This document shows, piece by piece, positions 58,904 through 64,000 of a stretch of DNA of 64,000 bases. The stretch covers positions 2,418,001-2,482,000 of the forward strand of contig NZ_CP048103.1 in NCBI RefSeq assembly GCF_013282215.1. The letters run 5' to 3'. This DNA comes from Kroppenstedtia eburnea (GTDB lineage: Bacteria > Bacillota > Bacilli > Thermoactinomycetales > DSM-45169). Under the pieces are notes generated by a model. That model was not told the origin of the DNA. It did no database searches and saw only the letters and a program-made list of their open reading frames with translations. The position numbers and the translations under genes were made by a program. The first letter of the stretch is position 1. Each line of letters opens with the position of its first letter.

Positions 58904-59167
58904 TCAACGCATCATCATCTGCTCCAACCGTTCCAGGCGTCGGAGAATATCTTGAACCACCCGGTCCTGATCCCCCTCTTGCCGTCGGGGAAGGCGCTGG
59001 GCTTTCACTTTTTTCAGTTCCTCTTTGAGCTCCTGGTTTTCCTCAAGGACAGCTTCGTAATTTTGGATTACCAGATCGAGGAATTCATTCACTTCATCCA
59101 CATCGTATCCTCGGATGGAGGACTTGAAGTCCTTGTTGAAAATATCCCGCGGCGTCAGACGTTGCAT
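58904..59167 (-). CDS. gpsB: GpsB-like cell-division protein (DivIVA domain)
   Basis: 87 residues. [20 protein letters not shown], then [20 protein letters not shown] is the N-terminal membrane-binding lipid domain of the DivIVA/GpsB family, followed by a coiled coil (about 30-60) and a short C-terminal helix ([17 protein letters not shown]) like the GpsB trimerisation helix. The size fits GpsB rather than DivIVA. It guides PBP1 between division and elongation. Confidence 0.88.
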   Translation of the reverse strand: MQRLTPRDIFNKDFKSSIRGYDVDEVNEFLDLVIQNYEAVLEENQELKEELKKVKAQRLPRRQEGDQDRVVQDILRRLERLEQMMMR

Positions 59168-59218
59168 ATGAACTCCTCCCCTTCTCTCTCAACAACAGGT
59201 GGATCGCGAACAGACTAA

Positions 59219-59296
59219 AGCATTGTGAAAGCTTTTTTAGCAGCTAAAACCGAATCCAACCGTCCAAGAGCCACCAAATCACAACGCTCTTAATCT
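59219..59296. repeat. Remnant of the interspersed repeat, R8
   Basis: AAGCATTGTGAAAGC at the left and CCAAATCACAACGCTCTTAA at the right match the family ends; AATCCAACCGTCCAAGAGCC recalls the inner part. The remainder is diverged. Confidence 0.5.
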
Positions 59297-59348
59297 GTTC
59301 CTTATTATCATATAGACAAAAAAGAAGGCATTCAAGCCGGTAACGACG

Positions 59349-59379
59349 GGAACAGGCCCCTCACGGCGGGGCCTGTTCC
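59349..59379 (-). terminator. Terminator after the YhcN-like gene
   Basis: GGAACAGGCCCC and GGGGCCTGTTCC form a 12-bp stem 14 bp after the stop. No strong T-run on the minus strand. Confidence 0.65.
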
Positions 59380-59392
59380 TCAGCACTCAGTA

Positions 59393-59941
59393 TTAGCGGG
59401 CGTCGGGGAAGGTGCGTTGCACCAGATCCGAAAAGCCTTGAAGCAGACCGGAGATGGGCCGGCCATTCCGGACATCCCGGGCATAGTCCCTCAATCGGTT
59501 GACAAAACCGGGGTTGGCGGAAACAAACACCCGATCGACACTGGGATCCGCTTTGCGAACCTGTTTGGATACTTGATCCTTGATCTTGGACGTCATGCCG
59601 CCTTTGTAGTTTTTATCCATCATCACTCCGACGTAGGCGGTTCGGTCGGTCACCATCACCGTCGCCGAATCGATGCTTTTCAGACGGACGACGGAGGCGG
59701 CCACATCATCAGCCACCCTCATTTTTTCCCCCATCCGGGTCCGGTCCGTGGTACGGGCCGGGGCCGGAGCGGGAGCCGGTGTCCGGGGTGCGGTGCGGAG
59801 CCGCGCTTGGTCCCGGACCGGTTGCGTCCGGTTCACCTGTTGCCGGGATTCCGGTTTTCGTTGGGTGGCACAACCCACAGCGGATGTGAACACCAGTCCG
59901 AAAACAGTAAACAGAAGAATTCCCTTGGATACTTTGCCCAT
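59393..59941 (-). CDS. YhcN/YlaJ-family sporulation lipoprotein
   Basis: 182 residues. Signal peptide with lipobox GLVFTSAVGCATQ, then a low-complexity Pro/Ala/Arg/Thr linker (TPAPAPAPARTTDRT). The C-terminal domain (VADDVAASVVRLKSIDSATV, then VMVTDRTAYVGVMMD and VSKQVRKADPSVDRVFVSAN) is the YhcN/YlaJ domain found in spore-associated lipoproteins of Bacillales. Confidence 0.88.
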   Translation of the reverse strand: MGKVSKGILLFTVFGLVFTSAVGCATQRKPESRQQVNRTQPVRDQARLRTAPRTPAPAPAPARTTDRTRMGEKMRVADDVAASVVRLKSIDSATVMVTDRTAYVGVMMDKNYKGGMTSKIKDQVSKQVRKADPSVDRVFVSANPGFVNRLRDYARDVRNGRPISGLLQGFSDLVQRTFPDAR

Positions 59942-60013
59942 ATGCCTCTCTCCTTTCCATGACAGTGTCAGGCATTAGTATCCGTTGCTCGCCCGAAAAT
60001 ATGTATGCAAAAG

Positions 60014-60032
60014 ACCGCCGGAGACCGGCGGT
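60014..60032 (-). terminator. Terminator after the metalloprotease gene
   Basis: ACCGCCGG and CCGGCGGT stem, on the minus strand followed by CTTTTGC. Confidence 0.65.
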
Positions 60033-60041
60033 TTTCCAGGT

Positions 60042-60737
60042 TTATTCTTCGTTGGAGGAGAGGAACAGAAGCACGAAGCGAAGCAGTTCCAACAGGGCGT
60101 ACAAGGTGGTGGCCACATAGGTGAGGGCCGCCGCGTTCAGCACCTTGCCGACGCCCCGTTCCTCCACGTTTCGGATGATCCCCTTGTTCACCAGGATCGC
60201 CCGGGCCCGGTTGCTGGCATCAAACTCCACGGGCAAGGTCACCACTTGAAAAGCGACCGCGGCAGCGTAGAGAATAATTCCCAGTAGCAACAATCCACCC
60301 GCTCTGAACAGAAGTCCCCCCATGAGCAGGAAAGGGGCGATTCCCGAGGCGAAGTTGGATACCGGGAACATCTTGTGACGCAACACCAGAAACCCGTATG
60401 CCTCTTTGTGTTGGATGGCGTGACCGCATTCATGTGCGGCCACAGAGACGGCGGAGATGGAGCTGGACCCGTAGACCGGCTCCGACAGCCGCACCGTCCG
60501 GGAGATGGGGTCGTAATGGTCAGACAACTCCCCGGGGACGGCCTCCACCTTCACATCGTACAAACCGTTGTCATCCAGAATGCGACGGGCCGTCTCGTAA
60601 CCGGTAATGCCCGAAGAAGACTGTACATCGGCCCATTTTTTAAAACTGCTCTTCACCCGAAATTGTGCCCAGATCGTCAGACCAAACGCCGCCAGTACAA
60701 GCAGCAGCATCCAGGTGTGGATAGTCATCAGTTGCAT
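60042..60737 (-). CDS. Membrane zinc metallopeptidase, YugP type
   Basis: 231 residues. N-terminal helix (MLLLVLAAFGLTIWAQFRVK), a zinc site AAHECGHAIQH (HExxH) at about residues 101-111, and three further helices in the C-terminal half. PVEFDASNRARAIL matches the third-ligand region of YugP-like proteins. Substrate unknown. Confidence 0.9.
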   Translation of the reverse strand: MQLMTIHTWMLLLVLAAFGLTIWAQFRVKSSFKKWADVQSSSGITGYETARRILDDNGLYDVKVEAVPGELSDHYDPISRTVRLSEPVYGSSSISAVSVAAHECGHAIQHKEAYGFLVLRHKMFPVSNFASGIAPFLLMGGLLFRAGGLLLLGIILYAAAVAFQVVTLPVEFDASNRARAILVNKGIIRNVEERGVGKVLNAAALTYVATTLYALLELLRFVLLFLSSNEE

Positions 60738-60855
60738 AACTCCTTTTTTTGAAAGGTAGTGGTCTGTATTCCTGCGCCAACTTTGGTTTTAAAATGTGAT
60801 CCCCTGAAAATGGCGGGGTATAGTCCAAATCTCTCTTAGCCGATACTGTATATCG

Positions 60856-61098
60856 TCACACCGCAACGCCAGCTGGCGATACCGACTCCGGTTCCGGCGG
60901 GTGGACCGGTTTTTTCTCAACCGGATGCAGATCCGCCCGGGAGCGATTCCCTTCCCCTTGTGGGTGAATGAGATTGCCGTCGTTGGGGCAACCAATTCCA
61001 TTTCCATGGGGAGCATCACAAACAAACATGTCATCACCAGAACAGGGACATATCGGTAAAAGAGAAGTTCCAGCAAACTGATCCCCCTCATTCCCCAC
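60856..61098 (-). CDS. Small Cys- and Pro-containing hypothetical protein
   Basis: 80 residues from GTG 61098 after AGGAAG. LLPICPCSGDDMFVCDAPHG, then GNGIGCPNDGNLIHPQGEG carry four Cys; the C-terminus is Pro-rich (KKPVHPPEPESVSPAGVAV). An overlapping frame from ATG 61091 to 60789 is also open and begins with a hydrophobic stretch. The composition favours the 80-residue frame, but neither is recognised. Confidence 0.4.
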   Translation of the reverse strand: MGNEGDQFAGTSLLPICPCSGDDMFVCDAPHGNGIGCPNDGNLIHPQGEGNRSRADLHPVEKKPVHPPEPESVSPAGVAV

Positions 61099-61164
61099 CG
61101 GGAACTCTTCCTGTCATCATTATATCATATCCGGGTTCACCGCTGTTTTTACCTGTGCCAAAAA

Positions 61165-61257
61165 TCAGGAAGACGTCACAAAATTCATCACGAGCCCGCC
61201 CACGATGAGCACAACCATCAGCAACACGATCCAGAGGCCGACATTGGATTTCCTCAT
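61165..61257 (-). CDS. 30-residue single-helix membrane protein
   Basis: ATG 61257 follows GGAGGG at good spacing. MRKSNVGLWIVLLMVVLIVG and GLVMNFVTSS make one membrane helix with a basic N-terminus. Small proteins of this type are common in Bacillales. No function is proposed. Confidence 0.6.
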   Translation of the reverse strand: MRKSNVGLWIVLLMVVLIVGGLVMNFVTSS

Positions 61258-61384
61258 CTGCGTTCCCTCCATATGTAACCCTTTATGGATAGGATATTAC
61301 ACCCATATGCGGATGTAAACATCAGTGAACACCGCACCGATCTCTGATAAAATGGGGATGGACACAGTTCGAAGGAGGTAAGAG

Positions 61385-62608
61385 ATGGACCTGATCGAGA
61401 AACTCGTGGATATCGAAAAACTGAAGGATTACCACTTCCTGTTGGAACTGGTCATTATTCTGGCAGCTGTCAAACTGGCAGGCCATTTCAGCAAAAAGAT
61501 CGGACAACCCTCTGTTTTTGGTGAATTGCTCGTGGGGATTATCCTGGGTCCGGCCATTCTCGGGTGGATCGTGGTGGATCCCAAGCATCCCGGGTTGATC
61601 AAGGAATTGGCTGAGGTGGGTGTGATCCTGCTCATGTTTCTGGCCGGTCTGGAGACCGATGTGGAAGAGTTTAAAAAAACAGCTTACGGTTCCTCCCTGG
61701 TCGCAGTCGGCGGAGTGATTTTCCCGCTGATCCTGGGTTTTGCCGTCGGCCTGATGTTCGGTTACAACACCAGCACCTCCATCTTCATCGGTACGCTCTT
61801 GGTGGCAACCAGTGTCAGCATATCGGTGCAAACCTTGCGGGAATTGGGCCAGTTGCAAAGCAAAGAAGGAGTCACCATCCTGGGAGCGGCGGTGCTGGAT
61901 GACGTGCTGGGCATCATCCTTCTCTCTGTGGTGGTCGGATTTACCGCCGGTGGTGGAGGGGGCAGTGTCGTCGATATCATGATTCTGCTCGCCAAAATCA
62001 TTCTTTTCTTCGTCCTCACCATTGTGATCGGACGCTTCCTCCTTCCGCGGTTGTTCAATTGGTCCGCCAACCTGATGACCTCGGAAGTATTGCTCGCCTT
62101 CGGGATCATCTCGGCGCTCAGCTTCGCCTACTTGGCGGAAATGTTCGGCTTGGCCGGAATCGTCGGTTCCTACTTCGCAGGCCTGATGCTGAGTCTGACC
62201 AAATATCGGACCGAACTGTTTGAGCGGGTGGAGATTGTCTCTTTCTCCTTCTTTGTCCCCATCTTCTTCGTCAGCATCGGAGTCACTGCCGACGTGAGCG
62301 GTCTGACAAAGGAGATCCTGATTCTGATGGTTGTCCTCAGCCTTGTGGCCATCCTGACCAAAGTGATCGGTGCCGGACTGGGAGCCAAGCTGGCCGGATT
62401 CAATTGGAACAGTTCACTGGGAATCGGAACCGGCATGATCGCGCGGGGGGAAGTCGGTCTGATCGTCGCTTCCATCGGATTGACCCGGGGACTGATCGAC
62501 AGCGATCTCTTCACCGTCACGGTGATCATCGTGTTGGTGACCACTCTGGTGACTCCACCGCTGTTGAAGGCCATCTTCAGCAGAAAAAAAGTGAAACAAG
62601 GTTCCTGA
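61385..62608 (+). CDS. CPA2-family cation:proton antiporter
   Basis: 407 residues, about twelve helices. Family motifs: KKIGQPSVFGELLVGIILGP, then LLMFLAGLETDVEEF, LGAAVLDDVLGIILLSVVVG with the ion-binding Asp-Asp, and GMIARGEVGLIVASIGLTRG. No C-terminal TrkA-N domain is present, so it is of the GerN/NapA size class. It probably exchanges Na+ or K+ for H+. Start ATG 61385 after AAGGAGG. Confidence 0.9.
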   Translation: MDLIEKLVDIEKLKDYHFLLELVIILAAVKLAGHFSKKIGQPSVFGELLVGIILGPAILGWIVVDPKHPGLIKELAEVGVILLMFLAGLETDVEEFKKTAYGSSLVAVGGVIFPLILGFAVGLMFGYNTSTSIFIGTLLVATSVSISVQTLRELGQLQSKEGVTILGAAVLDDVLGIILLSVVVGFTAGGGGGSVVDIMILLAKIILFFVLTIVIGRFLLPRLFNWSANLMTSEVLLAFGIISALSFAYLAEMFGLAGIVGSYFAGLMLSLTKYRTELFERVEIVSFSFFVPIFFVSIGVTADVSGLTKEILILMVVLSLVAILTKVIGAGLGAKLAGFNWNSSLGIGTGMIARGEVGLIVASIGLTRGLIDSDLFTVTVIIVLVTTLVTPPLLKAIFSRKKVKQGS

Positions 62609-62613
62609 ATAAC

Positions 62614-62645
62614 AACACCCGCCTTTCATCGGCGGGTGTTTTTTT
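62614..62645 (+). terminator. Terminator after the antiporter gene
   Basis: AACACCCGCC-TTTCATC-GGCGGGTGTT with seven T in all at the 3' end. Confidence 0.88.
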
Positions 62646-62652
62646 GCAGAGG

Positions 62653-62871
62653 TTACTGGGATTTCTTCGGCCGGAACGTATGGCAACAGGTATCTGCTGA
62701 TTGGATGGCGGTATAATCCTGATGAGTGGAATCGACAAACTCCCCGCCGATCTCCTCCCGATAAGTCCGGTTGGAATGTTGGTCCACTTCCACCATGATG
62801 GCGTCGGCACCGCAATTATTTCCGGCAGTCCAAAAAAAACAATTGGCCACACTGCATTTCACCTGTGGCAT
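62653..62871 (-). CDS. DUF1540 protein
   Basis: 72 residues from ATG 62871, with AGGGGG seven bases upstream; GTG 62880 is an alternative. PQVKCSVANCFFWTAGNNCG-ADAIMVEVD is the DUF1540 block with conserved Cys, and CCHTFRPKK at the end adds a second Cys cluster. DUF1540 proteins are common in spore formers and may bind metal. Function unknown. Confidence 0.85.
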   Translation of the reverse strand: MPQVKCSVANCFFWTAGNNCGADAIMVEVDQHSNRTYREEIGGEFVDSTHQDYTAIQSADTCCHTFRPKKSQ

Positions 62872-62879
62872 CCATTTCA

Positions 62880-62913
62880 CCCCCTGCCTTCAGTATGGAC
62901 GAAGGACAGGGGG
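62880..62913 (-). promoter_or_regulatory. Hairpin covering the DUF1540 ribosome-binding site
   Basis: On the minus strand CCCCCTG-T-CCTTC and GAAGG-CAGGGGG pair around GTCCATACT. The 3' arm CAGGGGG is the ribosome-binding site of the DUF1540 gene. It could also act as a terminator for the gene ending at 62928, although there is no T-run. Confidence 0.45.
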
Positions 62914-62927
62914 TTTATGGCTGGCAA

Positions 62928-63200
62928 TTAATCGGCAGTCCGATCCGCCTCCTGCAGTTCTTTCAGGATCCGGTTGATCGTATCGAAGGTGATTCCTTGC
63001 TCATTTCGCGCGGTTACAGTCAGGTAGACATCAGCACTGAAAGTGGGGATATGCTCTTTCACCTCGGCTTCCGTCGTTCCGTATTTTTTTCTGTATACCG
63101 CTTGGCCTCCGATTCTCTCCCATCCCAGACGGGTCAACTCTTCTTCATAAAGATCAAAGTCTTCCTCTTTGATGTTGAGTAAGACGCTGGTTACTTTCAC
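62928..63200 (-). CDS. Hypothetical protein
   Basis: 90 residues from GTG 63200 after GAGGAGG. Soluble, acidic. MKVTSVLLNIKEEDFDLYEE is followed by ELTRLGWERIGGQAVYRKKY and FSADVYLTVTARNEQGITFD, which looks like a small alpha/beta fold. Not recognised. It lies between rodA and the DUF1540 gene. Confidence 0.65.
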   Translation of the reverse strand: MKVTSVLLNIKEEDFDLYEEELTRLGWERIGGQAVYRKKYGTTEAEVKEHIPTFSADVYLTVTARNEQGITFDTINRILKELQEADRTAD

Positions 63201-63254
63201 ATTGAACCTCCTCAATGAATGTCTTATCATATGATACCATGGACATCTGGAAAA

Positions 63255-64000
63255 TCAGTCCATAAACAGGAACTCCCCCTCCTTGCGCATCCCGATATTC
63301 AGAACCAGCCCCATGGCCATCAATTGGGTGATCAGAGAGCTTCCGCCATAGCTGATGAAGGGAAGAGGCAACCCCGTGATCGGCAACATCCCGGCATTCA
63401 TCCCGATATTTTGAAACACCTGAAACACCGTCATCCCGGCAACCCCGGCCACAATATATGCCCCGAATCGGTGATCGCAATGGATACCGATCCGGATGGT
63501 TCGGTAAACCAGGAAAATAAACGTGCAAAGCAGAATGCTGCCTCCGATAAAGCCGAATTCCTCGGCAAAAGCGGCAAAGATAAAATCGTTGTGGGGTTCG
63601 GGAATCCAGTTTCCCTGGGTCTGGGTGCCCTGTTGGAACCCTTTTCCATCCAATTGTCCCGAACCGACAGCGATCATCGACTGGGTCAGCTGGTATCCGG
63701 CCCCGGTGGGATCCGATGAAGGATTGGCAAAGATCTCGATCCGCTGGATCTGGTGAGGTTCCAAAACTTTGGTGAGGAGGGGGCTTTCCGTCGCATAAAG
63801 GAGAGCCACACCGGCGATCAGAAGGACCACTGCCGTCAGGCCGGTCATCATAATGCGCCAATCCAATCCTCCCGCCAACAAAATACTGACCAAGATCCCG
63901 ACAAAAACCAGTGCCATACCGAGGTCGGGCTCTTTCAGGGTCAGAATGAAGGGCGGGATAAACAGTCCGATGATCTTCCCGATTTTCCGCCAGTCCCGAA
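63255..64000 (-). CDS. rodA: Rod-shape SEDS glycosyltransferase RodA (C-terminal part)
   Basis: 247 residues to the stop at 63255; the gene enters from beyond the right edge. LTLKEPDLGMALVFVGILVS is the RodA signature (LKxPDLG). YQLTQSMIAVGSGQLDGKGF and PEPHNDFIFAAFAEEFGFIG are SEDS motifs; ITGLPLPFISYGGSSLITQL is the C-terminal motif. It polymerises lipid II for cell elongation, with a class B PBP. FtsW is the alternative, but the LKEPDLG and PHNDFIFA forms favour RodA. Confidence 0.92.
   Translation of the reverse strand, partial: RDWRKIGKIIGLFIPPFILTLKEPDLGMALVFVGILVSILLAGGLDWRIMMTGLTAVVLLIAGVALLYATESPLLTKVLEPHQIQRIEIFANPSSDPTGAGYQLTQSMIAVGSGQLDGKGFQQGTQTQGNWIPEPHNDFIFAAFAEEFGFIGGSILLCTFIFLVYRTIRIGIHCDHRFGAYIVAGVAGMTVFQVFQNIGMNAGMLPITGLPLPFISYGGSSLITQLMAMGLVLNIGMRKEGEFLFMD

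Overview
The window looks like a chromosomal segment of a spore-forming member of the Bacillota (order Bacillales) with G+C well above 50 %. A complete gerA-type germination operon, a YhcN/YlaJ-type spore lipoprotein, gpsB, rodA, DUF1540 and Gram-positive ribosome-binding sites (AGGAGG-like) support this. The mix of moderately high G+C, Bacillus-like gene content and a full selenocysteine system would fit the Thermoactinomycetaceae, but that family assignment is inference.

Layout. 0-3.3 kb: an incomplete hydantoinase/acetone-carboxylase-like ATPase with two paralogous XRE-cupin regulators. 3.4-7.6 kb: tRNA-Gln, a metallophosphoesterase, an MGDG-synthase-like glycosyltransferase, a YkoP-like protein and a TerC-family protein. 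7.7-11.8 kb: RocB-like M20 peptidase, thiI and its cysteine desulfurase. 12.3-17.4 kb: a LacI-family regulator with a broken DinB gene behind it, then selD (with an in-frame UGA read as selenocysteine) and selA, separated by a small AT-rich patch. 17.4-19.5 kb: the queD-queE-queC operon under a preQ1-I riboswitch. 20-27.5 kb: a maltodextrin operon (binding protein, two permeases, GH13 and GH15 enzymes) behind two LacI-type operators. 27.6-35.7 kb: an AbrB-type antitoxin with a truncated RelE toxin, a TetR-controlled ABC exporter, a second ABC exporter, a ribbon-helix-helix protein and corA with a structured leader. 35.8-39.4 kb: cytochrome P450, an MFS permease, and queF under a second preQ1-I riboswitch. 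39.5-43.5 kb: gerA-type operon whose C subunit carries a 16-base G tract. 43.7-51.2 kb: endonuclease V, tRNA-Sec (selC), a dead L,D-transpeptidase, Nudix and SDR enzymes, a CBS protein, an actin-like ParM/StbA protein with a small partner, and tRNA-Gly. 51.4-64 kb: selB, membrane and cell-wall genes (YqaA, OppA, NlpC/P60, PBP4-like carboxypeptidase, gpsB), a CPA2 antiporter and the 3' part of rodA.

Genes that work together: selA, selB, selC and selD together make selenocysteyl-tRNA and insert selenocysteine, and SelD is itself a selenoprotein; no other selenoprotein gene was recognised in the window. QueD, QueE, QueC and QueF make preQ1 from GTP-derived precursors, and both transcription units carry preQ1 aptamers whose 3' tail also forms the antiterminator. 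The LacI regulator at 12.75-13.8 kb and the maltodextrin operon share the same operator placed just after the -10 box.

The intergenic spaces carry at least eight copies of an interspersed repeat with terminal GCGTTGTGA/TCACAACGC ends and an inner GGGTTTCACATG/CATGTGAAACCC stem; two copies contain tandem 51-52 bp units, and two copies supply the stop codon of a neighbouring gene.
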